40,853 bases of DNA. Source: Parabacteroides distasonis. GTDB taxonomy: Bacteria > Bacteroidota > Bacteroidia > Bacteroidales > Tannerellaceae. The DNA lies in contig SUXM01000023.1 of assembly GCA_015060925.1 (NCBI GenBank), forward strand, positions 1 through 40,853, read 5' to 3'. How positions within the stretch are numbered: position 1 is the stretch's first letter; every line of letters begins with the position of its first letter. Below are positions 26,707 through 36,621 of this stretch, one piece after another. The notes beneath the pieces are model-generated. The model had not been told where the DNA came from, made no database searches, and was given only the letters and a program-made list of their open reading frames with translations. Made by a program: the position numbers and the translations under genes.

Positions 26707-27939
26707 TTAGGTGAAGAATAGATAGGTCATGGCTACTGCCGCAATGGCGCCTGCCAGATCAGCCAATAACGAACAAGGTACGGTGTAACGTGTGTTACGT
26801 ATGCCGATACTGCCGTAATAGAGAGCGACCACGTAAAATGTCGTGTCACTGGATCCTTGGACAATGGAACTTAGTCGGCCTACGAATGAATCTGCCCCGT
26901 AAGTGCTCATAGCATCCAACATCATTCCTCGTGCACCGCTTCCGCTAAGCGGCTTCATCAACATGGTAGGCAATGCCTCTATAAATTGCGTATCCAATCC
27001 GACTGATGCAACTCCCATGCGGATACCATCAATCAAGAAATCCATCGCCCCGGAAGCCCGGAAGATACCGATGGCCACCAATACGGCAATCAAATAAGGA
27101 ATGATGGTGATAGCAGTCTGGAAACCCTCTTTTGCCCCTTCGATAAAGGTATCATAGACATTGATTTTTTTACGTATTCCACTGATGATAAAACCACATA
27201 TAATAGTGAAAAGCAGCGTGTTAGCGAATAAGGTAGAGTAGAGGGAGACCTGCTCCTGTTCCAAAGAGTTAAATAACCAGACCAATCCCCCGATAAATAA
27301 CCCTAAACCTCCGAAAAAGAGAAACAGGTTTCGCTGGAAAATATTGATTCGTTGTTTGAAGCAAACAGTAAGGATTGCGACCAAAGTAGATGTAAAGGTG
27401 GCAAGCATAATCGGCAAAAAGACATCTGATGGGTTGGCTGCTCCCATTTGGGCACGATACATCATGATAGTAATCGGAATCAGCGTCAGTCCGGATGCAT
27501 TGATACAAAGAAACATGATCATCGGATTACTGGCCGATTCTTTATCCGTATTGAATTCTTGCAATTGTTGCATAGCCTTTAATCCCATTGGGGTGGCAGC
27601 GTTGTCCAATCCCAATAGGTTTGCCGAAAGGTTCATGAAAATGGAACCGGTTACCGGGTGGTTTTGGGGAATATCCGGGAAGAGTTTGCTGAATACCGGG
27701 GCAGCCAAACGGGCGAACCCTTGTATGACACCTCCCTTTTCTCCAATTTTCATAATCCCTAACCAAAGAGACAAGATTCCTGTGAGACCCAATGAAATTT
27801 CAAATCCTGATTTGGCAGAAGCGAAGGAGGCATTGATGATATTTGTAAAAACCTCCATATCTCCACCGATGACCAATTTGAAGAGAGCCACCACGAAAGC
27901 TATCAAGAAAAAAGCAATCCAAATGTAATTAAGAACCAT
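26707..27939 (-). CDS. Fused SpmA-SpmB (spore maturation/nucleoside-recognition 'Gate') membrane protein
   Basis: A 410-aa polytopic membrane protein with two Gate-type halves joined. The first half has LSANLLGLDNAATPMGLKAM, the SpmA signature. The second half has MKPLSGSGARGMMLDAMSTYG and GSSDTTFYVVALYYGSIGIR, the SpmB signature. The Bacillus proteins are separate and act in spore core dehydration. This organism is not a sporulator by context, so a transport role for a small solute is more likely, though unproven. It is first in the minus-strand run with ybeY downstream, and divergent from the dehydrogenase operon at 28032. Confidence 0.88.
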   Translation of the reverse strand: MVLNYIWIAFFLIAFVVALFKLVIGGDMEVFTNIINASFASAKSGFEISLGLTGILSLWLGIMKIGEKGGVIQGFARLAAPVFSKLFPDIPQNHPVTGSIFMNLSANLLGLDNAATPMGLKAMQQLQEFNTDKESASNPMIMFLCINASGLTLIPITIMMYRAQMGAANPSDVFLPIMLATFTSTLVAILTVCFKQRINIFQRNLFLFFGGLGLFIGGLVWLFNSLEQEQVSLYSTLFANTLLFTIICGFIISGIRKKINVYDTFIEGAKEGFQTAITIIPYLIAVLVAIGIFRASGAMDFLIDGIRMGVASVGLDTQFIEALPTMLMKPLSGSGARGMMLDAMSTYGADSFVGRLSSIVQGSSDTTFYVVALYYGSIGIRNTRYTVPCSLLADLAGAIAAVAMTYLFFT

Positions 27940-28000
27940 ATAGATGTACCAAATATAAATATAGGATACAAAAATAGGAAATATTCAGCTTTATTAGTAT

Positions 28001-28008
28001 TACTTTTG
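28001..28008 (+). promoter_or_regulatory. -7 promoter box for the dehydrogenase operon
   Basis: TACTTTTG matches TAnnTTTG exactly, 23 nt before the ATG at 28032, in the gap between divergent genes. Confidence 0.6.
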
Positions 28009-28031
28009 CGGTAGATAAATAAAAAAGAGAT

Positions 28032-28994
28032 ATGGCAAAGATTTTAGTAACCTATGATATGTTTCGGGAAGGCTTCACCGAGTTGGAAAGTCGTTACGAT
28101 GTGACCTTCCCCGAAGGTAGAGATTTTACTTACGAAGAGGTATTGGAAATGATTCCGGAATATGATGTGTTATGTTCTATGTTTAATTTCCCGGTCAATA
28201 AAGAGCTGGTTGATGCAGCCCCCAACTTGAAGATGGTGGCAAACTATGCGGCAGGTTATAATAACATTGATATTGCCTATTGTGTTGAAAGAGGGATTAC
28301 TGTGGCAAATACACCCCATCCGGTGATTGCTCCTACGGCAAATATTGCTCTTGGACTGATGTTGGATGTGGCTCGCCGTATATCCGAATGTGACCGGAAA
28401 TTACGGAAAGAGGGAACAAACATGAAAGTGACTGTCTTAGATAATTTAGGGATAGGCATAACCGGAAAGACATTGGGCATTATAGGTATGGGGAATATTG
28501 GTAAGGCTCTTGCCAAACGGGCGAATGCCTGTGGCATGGAGGTTATCTACCATAACCGCCGACAATTGTATGCCGATGAAGAAAGTGATTTGAATGTGAC
28601 TTATGTCTCCAAAGAAGAATTGTTGGCGCAGGCGGATTTTGTTTCATTGAATGCTCCTTATACGTCGGAAACTTATCATATTATCGGTGAAACGGAGTTG
28701 AAGCAGATGAAACCTTCAGCTGTTCTTATCAATACGGCTCGTGGTCCTCTGGTGGATGAGAAAGCTTTGGTACAGGCATTGAAGGAGGGAACGATCCATG
28801 GTGCCGGTCTGGATGTCTTTGAGTTTGGAGACCATCCGTTACCCGAGTTGTTGGACATGGATAATGTTGTGTTGGTTCCCCATATCGGAACACAGACTTG
28901 GGAGACCCGTATCGAGATGGCGCAAGCCGTATGTAATAATGTCATAGGTTTCTTGGAAGGCGACCGTCCGGTTACACGTGTATTACGACCATGA
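28032..28994 (+). CDS. D-2-hydroxyacid dehydrogenase (glyoxylate/hydroxypyruvate reductase type)
   Basis: A 320-aa NAD(P)-dependent oxidoreductase. The Rossmann motif is GMGNIG (152-157). The catalytic residues are R237 (NTARGPLVD), E264 (AGLDVFE) and H284 (VPHIGTQT), all intact. HNRR at 174-177, after the second beta-strand, puts Arg where NAD enzymes have Asp, so NADPH preference is likely. This fits a glyoxylate/hydroxypyruvate reductase better than SerA; no ACT domain is present. The stop overlaps the next start by ATGA, which suggests translational coupling with the AlkD-like gene. Substrate is inferred from family only. Confidence 0.88.
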   Translation: MAKILVTYDMFREGFTELESRYDVTFPEGRDFTYEEVLEMIPEYDVLCSMFNFPVNKELVDAAPNLKMVANYAAGYNNIDIAYCVERGITVANTPHPVIAPTANIALGLMLDVARRISECDRKLRKEGTNMKVTVLDNLGIGITGKTLGIIGMGNIGKALAKRANACGMEVIYHNRRQLYADEESDLNVTYVSKEELLAQADFVSLNAPYTSETYHIIGETELKQMKPSAVLINTARGPLVDEKALVQALKEGTIHGAGLDVFEFGDHPLPELLDMDNVVLVPHIGTQTWETRIEMAQAVCNNVIGFLEGDRPVTRVLRP

Positions 28995-29722
28995 CGGCAG
29001 CTTTTGTATTAAACGAACTGAAAGCTGTTGGTTCTCCAGAGAAGGCGGTTCATCTGAGCCGCTTCTTTAAAACCGGTCCGGGGCAATATGGAGAGGGCGA
29101 TTGTTTTTTGGGAGTGGTTGTCCCCCACACACGTGCGATAGCAAAGACGAACAGAGCTATGCCGTTTGATGAGTTGCAAAAGTTGTTGAATTCCCCTTGG
29201 CATGAAGCTCGGTTGTGTGCTTTTTTGATTTTGGTCTATCGTTATCAAGATCGGAAGACGACACCGGATGAGAAAAAAGATATCTTTCATTTTTATCTCG
29301 AACATATTCATCGGTGTAATAATTGGGATTTGGTAGACCTTTCGTGCAGGGATGTGGTAGGAGAATATCTGGTTGATAAAGACCGAACCATCCTATATGA
29401 GTTGGCAGCAAGCGGCCATTTATGGTCTCAGCGGATAGCAATTGTTTCCTCGTGGGCCTTTATTCGACGGTCAGATTTTGCTGACACATTAGCATTAGCT
29501 GAGCAACTGATAACGCACAAACATGATTTGATGCATAAAGCAGTCGGTTGGATGTTGAGAGAGGTTGGTAAAAAAGAGCGAGAGGTATTGACCCGCTTTT
29601 TGGAACGGCATGCAACGGAGATGCCCCGTACGGCACTTCGCTATGCCATTGAACATTATCCGGAACCGGAACGGCAGTATTTCTTAAAGATGAAAAAGGA
29701 TGGAAAAGATAAAACGAAATAG
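28991..29722 (+). CDS. AlkD-like DNA alkylation repair glycosylase
   Basis: A HEAT-repeat DNA glycosylase that removes 3-methyl and 7-methyl purines without base flipping. The 243-aa protein carries the catalytic segment NNWDLVDLS (W112, D116) and the downstream Trp in KAVGWMLREVGK, the residues known to matter in AlkD. The full length is normal. The start overlaps the dehydrogenase stop by 4 nt and the end overlaps the LOG-like gene by 23 nt, so the three genes are probably translated from one transcript. Confidence 0.9.
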   Translation: MTAAFVLNELKAVGSPEKAVHLSRFFKTGPGQYGEGDCFLGVVVPHTRAIAKTNRAMPFDELQKLLNSPWHEARLCAFLILVYRYQDRKTTPDEKKDIFHFYLEHIHRCNNWDLVDLSCRDVVGEYLVDKDRTILYELAASGHLWSQRIAIVSSWAFIRRSDFADTLALAEQLITHKHDLMHKAVGWMLREVGKKEREVLTRFLERHATEMPRTALRYAIEHYPEPERQYFLKMKKDGKDKTK

Positions 29723-30302
29723 GATTACTTCGGTTTGTGTTTATTGTGCTTCAAGCACGCAGGCTGATCCGGTCTATTATGAGACGGCCAATGTATTGGG
29801 ACGGCTGTTAGGCGAACGACGAATCCGAGTAATCAATGGTGCTGGCAATACAGGTCTGATGTGTGCTCTTTCAGACGGAGCATTGGCAGCCGGAGGAGAG
29901 GTAACCGGTGTGATTCCCCGTTTTATGGTGGAACAGAACTGGTGTCATCAAGGATTGACTGAGGTCATTGCAGTTGATACTATGCATGAACGAAAACAGA
30001 AAATGGCAAATCTTTCGGATGCGTTGATTGCTTTACCCGGAGGGTGTGGTACGTTGGAAGAGCTGTTGGAGGCCATCACTTGGAAGCAATTGGGGTTGTA
30101 TTTGAATCCGATCATTATATTAAATGTAAAGGGTTATTTTAATCCTTTATTGGAGATGTTGCAGAGAGCAGTGGACGAACGATTCATGCGACCGCAACAT
30201 GCCGGTTTGTGGGTGGTTGCTTCGACACCGGAAGAGGCAGTCGAGTTGATTCATACGGAACCGGTTTGGGATGCCTCGGTTCGTAAGTTGGCCTTGGTCT
30301 GA
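29700..30302 (+). CDS. LOG-family nucleotide 5'-monophosphate phosphoribohydrolase
   Basis: A 200-aa Rossmann-like protein of the TIGR00730/LOG family, which hydrolyses nucleoside 5'-monophosphates (purine or cytokinin type) to the free base and ribose 5-phosphate. The signature LPGGCGTLEELLEAITWKQLG is complete, and the MHERKQKM motif supplies the Arg and Lys that bind phosphate. The bacterial substrate is probably a purine monophosphate, not cytokinin. Its ATG lies inside the AlkD-like gene, a 23-nt overlap. It ends the operon before the ruvB promoter. Confidence 0.9.
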   Translation: MEKIKRNRITSVCVYCASSTQADPVYYETANVLGRLLGERRIRVINGAGNTGLMCALSDGALAAGGEVTGVIPRFMVEQNWCHQGLTEVIAVDTMHERKQKMANLSDALIALPGGCGTLEELLEAITWKQLGLYLNPIIILNVKGYFNPLLEMLQRAVDERFMRPQHAGLWVVASTPEEAVELIHTEPVWDASVRKLALV

Positions 30303-30335
30303 ATAAAGGTCGTATTAAGAATAAGAATATCTTAT

Positions 30336-30343
30336 TATATTTG
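30336..30343 (+). promoter_or_regulatory. -7 promoter box for the ruvB operon
   Basis: TATATTTG matches TAnnTTTG exactly, 20 nt before the ruvB ATG. Confidence 0.6.
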
Positions 30344-30363
30344 CCATTCAAAGAGATAAGAGT

Positions 30364-31389
30364 ATGGAAGAGGATTTTGATATAAGAGACGTACGGATGC
30401 CGGAGAGCGAAAGGGAGTATGAGAATGCCCTTCGACCGCTTTCTTTTCGTGATTTTAGCGGACAGGCGAAGGTGGTTGAGAACTTGAAAGTGTTCGTCAT
30501 GGCAGCCCGCATGCGTAAAGAGGCACTTGATCATGTGTTACTGCATGGCCCACCAGGGTTAGGGAAAACGACACTATCGAATATTATAGCCAATGAATTG
30601 GGAGTCGGCTTCAAGGTTACTTCCGGTCCCGTTTTGGATAAGCCGGGTGATTTGGCGGGCGTATTGACCTCTTTAGAGAAGAACGATGTACTTTTCATTG
30701 ATGAGATACATCGGTTGAGCCCGATAGTGGAGGAATATCTTTATTCGGCGATGGAAGATTATCGCATTGATATCATGATTGACAAGGGACCGAGTGCCCG
30801 CTCGATCCAAATAGATTTGGCTCCGTTTACGTTGGTAGGGGCTACGACTCGCAGTGGGTTGTTGACAAGTCCGCTTCGTGCTCGCTTCGGGATCAATATG
30901 CATTTGGAATATTATGATATGGAGACGCTGACGAAGATTGTGCTTCGCAGTGCCGATATTTTAAATGTACGGTGTGAACTGAATGCGGCTCGTGAGATTG
31001 CTTCCCGTAGCCGGGGAACACCACGTATAGCCAATGCATTGTTGCGTCGTGTGCGTGATTTTGCGCAGGTAAAGGGATCGGGTAACATCGACAAGGCAAT
31101 AGCATGTTATGCGTTGGAGGCTTTGAATATAGACCGATATGGTTTGGATCAGATAGATAACAAGTTGTTGACAACCATTATCGATAAGTTTAAAGGAGGA
31201 CCGGTGGGATTGACAACCATTGCGACTGCATTGGGGGAAGACCCCGGTACGATAGAAGAGGTATATGAACCTTTCTTGATAAAAGAGGGCTTTATCAAAC
31301 GTACGCCACGAGGACGTGAAGTGACGGAGTTGGCCTATACACATTTAGGACGTAGCAGGGGAGGTGAACAAGGTTTTTTATTTGATTGA
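30364..31389 (+). CDS. ruvB: Holliday junction DNA helicase RuvB
   Basis: An AAA+ motor that, with RuvA, drives branch migration of Holliday junctions. The 341-aa protein has Walker A GPPGLGKT (62-69), Walker B with D113-E114 in FIDEIHRLS, the sensor 1 region [11 protein letters not shown], the arginine finger context SPLRARFG, and the C-terminal winged helix ending [15 protein letters not shown]. Length is standard. It is followed by a flippase, a DUF389 protein and DPP7, with gaps of 6, 30 and 18 nt, so the four genes probably share a transcript. Confidence 0.97.
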   Translation: MEEDFDIRDVRMPESEREYENALRPLSFRDFSGQAKVVENLKVFVMAARMRKEALDHVLLHGPPGLGKTTLSNIIANELGVGFKVTSGPVLDKPGDLAGVLTSLEKNDVLFIDEIHRLSPIVEEYLYSAMEDYRIDIMIDKGPSARSIQIDLAPFTLVGATTRSGLLTSPLRARFGINMHLEYYDMETLTKIVLRSADILNVRCELNAAREIASRSRGTPRIANALLRRVRDFAQVKGSGNIDKAIACYALEALNIDRYGLDQIDNKLLTTIIDKFKGGPVGLTTIATALGEDPGTIEEVYEPFLIKEGFIKRTPRGREVTELAYTHLGRSRGGEQGFLFD

Positions 31390-31395
31390 TTAGTT

Positions 31396-32907
31396 ATGGC
31401 AGGAGGAATGAAGCGGTTGGCAGGGGAAACCGCTATTTATGGTATTAGTAGTATTGTCGGTCGCTTCTTGAATTGGATGTTGGTGCCGATGTACACACGT
31501 GTGTTGGCGACTGAGAGTGACTTTGGGGTTGTAACCAATCTGTATGCATGGACAGCGCTGTTGATGATTTTGTTGACCTATGGCATGGAGACCGGTTTCT
31601 TCCGGTTCATGAATAAGAAGGAGATAACCCTTCCTATGCGTGTATATGCTACTACGTTGTTCAGTTTGGCTTTTACCTCTGTCTTTTTCTTGATTTTTAT
31701 TTTCAGTGCCTTGACACCGATAAGCAATCTGTTGGGGTATGGGGCGAATCCGGAGTATGTCGGGATGATGGCCGGTATTGTGGCAGTCGATGCCTTTTGC
31801 TGTATTCCTTTTGCCTTTCTCCGTTACCAAGGAAAGGCGATTCGGTTTGCCGGTATCAAGCTGTTGAACATCTTCCTCAATATCCTTTTAGTTATCTTTT
31901 TCCTGCTTGTCTGTCCATGGCTCTACGAACAGGTGCCCGCATTGGTCAGTTGGTTTTATCGGCCGGACTATCAGGTCGGTTATATTTTTGTGGCCAACGT
32001 TGTGACAACCGCTGTGACCTTTCTTTTGTTGATTCCGGATATGGTTCCCGGTTTGCGGGAAAAGGCCAGCTTTGTTTTATGGAAGCAGATGTTGAACTAT
32101 TCGTTCCCAATTCTGATTTTAGGGATTGCCGGGATTTTAAACCAGACTGCTGATAAGATTTTATTTCCTTTCCTGTTTGATGATAAGGAGTATGCAACGA
32201 CCCAGTTGGGAATATACGGTGCCTGTTTTAAGGTGGCTGTTGTGATGGTGATGTTTATCCAGGCCTTTCGGTATGCTTATGAACCTTTTATTTTTGCCAA
32301 GAACAAGAGCGAGGAGGGGAATACGAAGGCCTATTCCGAAGCTATGAAGTTTTTCATCATCTTTTCTTTGTTGATCTTTTTAGGTGTGATGTTTTATTTG
32401 GACATCTTGAAGTATTTTGTTGCACCGGAATACTATCCGGGTTTGCGTGTTGTGCCGATTGTCATGATGGGCGAACTTTTCTTCGGGATCTATTTCAACC
32501 TCTCTTTTTGGTATAAGTTGATTGATCAAACCCAATGGGGTGCCTACTTTTCAACCATCGGTTGCGTTGTGACTATACTGATAATCCTGTTATTTGCCCC
32601 CTCTTTTGGGTATATGGCTTGTGCTTGGGCCTCTTTTGCCAGCAACCTGTTGATGATGATTCTTTCATACATCATAGGGCAAAAGAAATTCCCGATTCAA
32701 TATGATTTGAAATCAGTTGCTGTTTATGGAGGGTTGGCTGCCATCTTTTATGTTGCCGGCATGTATCCGTCCATTAGTTCGGATTGGTATCGGTTAGGAT
32801 ACCGTACGATTCTGTTGGTATTGTTCGTGGCTGTTGTCGTGAAGAGGGATTTACCTTTAAGTGAATTGCCCTACATTGGCAAACGGTTTGCTTCAAAGAA
32901 AAAGTAA
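31396..32907 (+). CDS. Oligosaccharide flippase/polysaccharide biosynthesis membrane protein
   Basis: A 503-aa MOP-superfamily exporter with about 14 hydrophobic segments. The start (KRLAGETAIYGISSIVGRFLNW) followed by MYTRVLATESDFGVVTNLYAW is typical of the Wzx-type 'polysaccharide biosynthesis protein' family, which flips lipid-linked sugars across the inner membrane. No glycosyltransferase genes lie nearby, so the cargo is not evident. A role in cell-wall or surface-glycan precursor export is a reasonable inference. It is 6 nt after ruvB. Confidence 0.88.
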   Translation: MAGGMKRLAGETAIYGISSIVGRFLNWMLVPMYTRVLATESDFGVVTNLYAWTALLMILLTYGMETGFFRFMNKKEITLPMRVYATTLFSLAFTSVFFLIFIFSALTPISNLLGYGANPEYVGMMAGIVAVDAFCCIPFAFLRYQGKAIRFAGIKLLNIFLNILLVIFFLLVCPWLYEQVPALVSWFYRPDYQVGYIFVANVVTTAVTFLLLIPDMVPGLREKASFVLWKQMLNYSFPILILGIAGILNQTADKILFPFLFDDKEYATTQLGIYGACFKVAVVMVMFIQAFRYAYEPFIFAKNKSEEGNTKAYSEAMKFFIIFSLLIFLGVMFYLDILKYFVAPEYYPGLRVVPIVMMGELFFGIYFNLSFWYKLIDQTQWGAYFSTIGCVVTILIILLFAPSFGYMACAWASFASNLLMMILSYIIGQKKFPIQYDLKSVAVYGGLAAIFYVAGMYPSISSDWYRLGYRTILLVLFVAVVVKRDLPLSELPYIGKRFASKKK

Positions 32908-32937
32908 GTTTTTGTGGAATGAAATAATGCTTTCAGT

Positions 32938-34287
32938 ATGGATAAAAGTATATTTTATAATCAGATTAAAGACTTCTTTATCCGGAATCTGGATGTCCGG
33001 CAGGAGAAAGAAGATGAGTTGGATACCATTGAGTCGATCCGTAAAGGGGTAGAGTTTAAAGGAACCAACCTGTGGGTATTGATCTTTGCTACCTTTGTAG
33101 CCTCTTTGGGATTGAATACCAACTCTACAGCAGTAATCATCGGTGCGATGTTAATCTCGCCTTTGATGGGGCCTATCATGGGGTTTGGCCTGGGATTGGG
33201 TATTTGTGACTTTGAATTGATCAAGCGCTCTTTCCGTAATTTTATAACGGCTACCGTTTTTAGTGTCATCACTTCTACTCTCTATTTTTTGATTTCGCCG
33301 ATTAGTGAAGCGCAAAGCGAACTATTGGCTCGCACGCAGCCGACTGTATATGATGTGTTGATTGCCTTTTTCGGTGGTTTAGCAGGTATCGTGGCCAGTT
33401 CGACGAAAAGTAAAGGTAACGTGATACCGGGCGTGGCGATTGCGACAGCTTTGATGCCTCCGTTATGTACAGCAGGTTTTGGATTGGCAAGCGGTAACCT
33501 TTATTACTTCTTTGGGGCTTTTTACCTCTACTTTATCAATAGTGTCTTTATCAGTTTGGCTACCTATTTGGTGGTACGTCTTTTGAAATACCCGAAGAAG
33601 GAGCTGATGGATAAGATACGGGAGAAAAGGGTCAGCCGTTATGTCGGTTTCATTGTCATTTTTACGATTGTTCCCAGCCTTTTCATCAGTTATAATTTGA
33701 TACAAGAGAGCTATTTCAAAGACAAGGTGCAGAGGTTTGTAACGGAAGAATTATCGTTTGCAAACACGCAGATATTGAGTAAAACGATCTCTGAAGATAG
33801 AACGGAGTTGAAGGTTGTGCTGATTGGGGAGACTGTCCCTGAGATGATGGTGGAGAACGCTCGGCTCAGACTGGACAAATATGGTTTGGAAAAACTATCG
33901 TTGGTAGTCCAGCAGGGATTCGGACAAGAAACGGATATACATGAGCTGAAGAGCCTGTTGATGCAGGATCTGTATAAGAACAGGGAAGAGGTGCTTCGTA
34001 TGCAGGCAATGCAGATTGATTCGCTGAAGCATGACTTGAACCGCTATCATCGTTTGCACCAGTTGACTCCCGAACTGATTCCGGAATTGAAGGTACTTTT
34101 CCCGGTAGTTCTGGAGGTTTCATGCGCTTATACCTCTATTATAGAGGTAGAGTCGGTTAAACCTGAATCCGTTTTGTTAGTCTATCTGAAATGTAAAGAG
34201 GAGATAAGTGTCGAGGAACGGGATAAAATCCATCAGTGGCTTGTGGCACGTGTGGAACAGCAAAATATTAAACTAATTATAGAGTAA
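32938..34287 (+). CDS. DUF389 membrane protein (TIGR00341-like)
   Basis: A 449-aa protein with six to seven membrane segments between residues 40 and 250, including ATFVASLGLNTNSTAVIIGA and IGAMLISPLMGPIMGFGLGL, then VIPGVAIATALMPPLCTAG. These are signatures of the DUF389 family (E. coli YnfC-like group is unrelated; YfdC-like relation is not implied). The C-terminal 200 residues are soluble, with a coiled-coil-like stretch (REEVLRMQAMQIDSLKHDL). Function is not known. It sits in the ruvB run, 18 nt ahead of the DPP7 gene. Family call is firm; role is not. Confidence 0.85.
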   Translation: MDKSIFYNQIKDFFIRNLDVRQEKEDELDTIESIRKGVEFKGTNLWVLIFATFVASLGLNTNSTAVIIGAMLISPLMGPIMGFGLGLGICDFELIKRSFRNFITATVFSVITSTLYFLISPISEAQSELLARTQPTVYDVLIAFFGGLAGIVASSTKSKGNVIPGVAIATALMPPLCTAGFGLASGNLYYFFGAFYLYFINSVFISLATYLVVRLLKYPKKELMDKIREKRVSRYVGFIVIFTIVPSLFISYNLIQESYFKDKVQRFVTEELSFANTQILSKTISEDRTELKVVLIGETVPEMMVENARLRLDKYGLEKLSLVVQQGFGQETDIHELKSLLMQDLYKNREEVLRMQAMQIDSLKHDLNRYHRLHQLTPELIPELKVLFPVVLEVSCAYTSIIEVESVKPESVLLVYLKCKEEISVEERDKIHQWLVARVEQQNIKLIIE

Positions 34288-34305
34288 TAAACAAAAAGTA
34301 ATCGT

Positions 34306-36438
34306 ATGAAAAAGATTTGGACAGTACTACTGTTGTTGGTTGCATCCGGACAACTGTTTGCCGATGAGGGTATGTGGGTACTGAAAGAGTTGACCAAACA
34401 AAACTTGGCCAGAATGAAAGAGTTGGGATTTACCCTTTCTTATGAACAATTGTATAGTGAAACGGATCCTTGCGTGGCGAATGCGGTCGTTATTTTTGGC
34501 GGCGGTTGTACCGGTATTACGGTGTCAAACGAAGGATTGATCTTTACCAACCATCACTGTGGTTATGGAGCCATCCAGAAATTGAGTAGTGTGGAGCATG
34601 ATTATCTGAAAGATGGTTTTGTTTCTCAGACTAAAGAAGAAGAATTGCCTGTACCGGGTTTGAAGGTTCGTTACCTACGTGAAACAGTAGATGTCAGTGA
34701 GCGTATCAACGCTCAGATTGCATCAATCAAGGAGGAACATTTACGTTTGGCGGCTGCCGATTCCATAGGGAAAGTATTGGCTGACTCTGTAGGAAACAAC
34801 CCTTTCCAATCAGCGAGTGTCATCCCTTTCTATAATAACAACAAATACTTCTTGATTGTGTATGACGTCTTCAATGATGTTCGCATGGTGTTTGCGCCGC
34901 CTACTTCAGTGGGTAAGTTCGGTGGTGATACCGATAACTGGATGTGGCCACGCCATACAGGAGACTTTTCGGTCTTCCGTGTATATGCTGATGCCAACAA
35001 TAAGCCGGCAGAATATAGCAAAGATAACAAACCGTATCAACCGAAATATGTGGCAGAGGTCTCTTTGAAGGGATATGAAGAGAAGGATTATGCCATGACA
35101 ATCGGATTCCCGGGAAGCACAGACCGTTATTTGTGTTCTTGGGGTGTCAAACAACGTATTGAAGACTTGAATAAACCTCGTATCGAGGTACGTGGCATCA
35201 AGCAGGAGATTTGGAGAAATGCGATGTTGGCAAGTGATGAGGTACGAATCAAATATGCTTCCAAGTATGCCGGAAGTTCCAACTATTGGAAGAACTCCAT
35301 CGGTATGAATAAAGGATTAGCGAATCTGAAGGTAATCGATCGTAAGAAACAGGAGGAGGCTGCATTTGCTGCTTGGGTGGCAAAAGATGCTCAACGCAAA
35401 GAAAAATATGGAGAGGTCTTGAATCTTTTGGAAAAGGGATATACCTCTTCCGGTGAATATCGTAATCTGTCTACCTATTTGAGCGAGGCCTTTTTGAGCG
35501 GTGCTGAGATTGTCAGATTGGCTCGTATGGTAGAGAGTGTCGATGTGAAGAAATCTACTCCGGAAGAGATTGATATATTCTTGGAAGACCGTGTGAAGGC
35601 TTTCTTCAAAGATTATGAGGCAAGTTTGGACCAAAAAGTATTGGGCGCCATGATGAAGATTGTAAAAGAGCGTGTCCCGGCCGAATATCTTCCGGATATC
35701 TATGCAAAGGTGGATAAGAAATATAAAGGAGATTACGATAAGTATGCGGCCGACCTGTTTAAGAAGACTGCTCTTTTGTCTTATGATAATATCGCCTCCA
35801 TTGTGAAAGATCCGAAAAAACATGCGAAGTTGGAAAAGGATCCGGCAGTAGAGTTGAGCACCTCTGTTTTCCTCTCTTTCTTTGAATTACAACAGTTGTC
35901 CGGTGACTCCTATTATGATATAGCTAAAGGGGAACGCCTCTATTTCGCCGGCTTGAAGGAGATGTATCCGGAAAAGGCTTTGCCTTCGGATGCCAACTTT
36001 ACGATGCGTGTAAGCTACGGTTCAGTGGGTGGTTACCGTCCGTATGACGCTGCTTGGTATAACTATTATACGACCCAGAAGGGAATCTTTGAAAAGGAAA
36101 ATCCGGAAAGTGATGAGTTCTGGGTACAACCGGAAATCTTGGATATGATCCGTAGCAAAAACTTTGGTCAATATGCCAATAAAGAGGGTGATTTGCAACT
36201 TTGTTTCTTGTCGAACAATGATATTACAGGAGGTAACTCCGGTAGCCCGGTATTTGATAAGAATGCCCGATTGATTGGTTTGGCTTTCGATGGAAACTGG
36301 GAAGCGATGAGTGGGGATATTGCTTTCGAACCGGAGTTGCAACGTACCATCAGTGTGGATATCCGCTATGTGTTGTATATCATTGACAAATGGGGAAAAT
36401 GTTCCCGCTTGATTGATGAATTGAAGTTGGTGAAGTAA
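34306..36438 (+). CDS. dpp7: S46 dipeptidyl-peptidase, DPP7 type
   Basis: An exported serine peptidase that removes dipeptides from peptide N-termini, feeding amino-acid fermentation. The 710-aa precursor has a signal peptide (about 1-19, ending LFAD). The chymotrypsin-like triad is visible: His84 in TNHHCGYG, Asp in WPRHTGDFSVF, and Ser645 in GGNSGSPVF. The position that fixes P1 specificity, 18 residues after the serine (673 in P. gingivalis DPP11), is Gly663 here, in LAFDGNWE. Gly is the DPP7 state, which accepts hydrophobic P1 residues; DPP11 has Arg for Asp/Glu. It is last in the ruvB run and followed by a terminator. Confidence 0.93.
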   Translation: MKKIWTVLLLLVASGQLFADEGMWVLKELTKQNLARMKELGFTLSYEQLYSETDPCVANAVVIFGGGCTGITVSNEGLIFTNHHCGYGAIQKLSSVEHDYLKDGFVSQTKEEELPVPGLKVRYLRETVDVSERINAQIASIKEEHLRLAAADSIGKVLADSVGNNPFQSASVIPFYNNNKYFLIVYDVFNDVRMVFAPPTSVGKFGGDTDNWMWPRHTGDFSVFRVYADANNKPAEYSKDNKPYQPKYVAEVSLKGYEEKDYAMTIGFPGSTDRYLCSWGVKQRIEDLNKPRIEVRGIKQEIWRNAMLASDEVRIKYASKYAGSSNYWKNSIGMNKGLANLKVIDRKKQEEAAFAAWVAKDAQRKEKYGEVLNLLEKGYTSSGEYRNLSTYLSEAFLSGAEIVRLARMVESVDVKKSTPEEIDIFLEDRVKAFFKDYEASLDQKVLGAMMKIVKERVPAEYLPDIYAKVDKKYKGDYDKYAADLFKKTALLSYDNIASIVKDPKKHAKLEKDPAVELSTSVFLSFFELQQLSGDSYYDIAKGERLYFAGLKEMYPEKALPSDANFTMRVSYGSVGGYRPYDAAWYNYYTTQKGIFEKENPESDEFWVQPEILDMIRSKNFGQYANKEGDLQLCFLSNNDITGGNSGSPVFDKNARLIGLAFDGNWEAMSGDIAFEPELQRTISVDIRYVLYIIDKWGKCSRLIDELKLVK

Positions 36439-36502
36439 AAAAGAAGATTTCAAAAGAGCAGTGTGACAGCATTGTCATGCTTCATAACTTTTTTAGATAG
36501 AG

Positions 36503-36545
36503 AAAGGGCAAGAATGGAGAGATCACTCCTGTTTCTTGCCCTTTT
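36503..36545 (+). terminator. Terminator after dpp7
   Basis: AAAGGGCAAGAA (36503-36514) and TTCTTGCCCTTT (36533-36544) form a perfect 12-bp stem; the loop contains a smaller GGAG/CTCC stem. Short T run follows. Confidence 0.85.
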
Positions 36546-36567
36546 CTTGTGGATTTGATGCCCAAGA

Positions 36568-36621
36568 AATTTTATCTCCCTGCCTATGAAAATTTTTTTC
36601 TCTGGGCAGGGAGATAAAATT
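36568..36621. repeat. Intergenic hairpin B, 17-bp perfect stem
   Basis: AATTTTATCTCCCTGCC (36568-36584) and GGCAGGGAGATAAAATT (36605-36621) are perfectly complementary around a 20-nt loop of A and T runs. Its CCTGCC/GGCAGG core and loop resemble hairpin A1 at 13650-13687. It lies past the dpp7 terminator, so termination is not needed there. Confidence 0.85.

Noticed and set aside
28277-28945. Minus-strand open frames within the dehydrogenase, and similar ones in polA, mnmG, uvrC and dpp7
   Set aside because: They are antisense shadows of strongly conserved coding genes with no family resemblance of their own.
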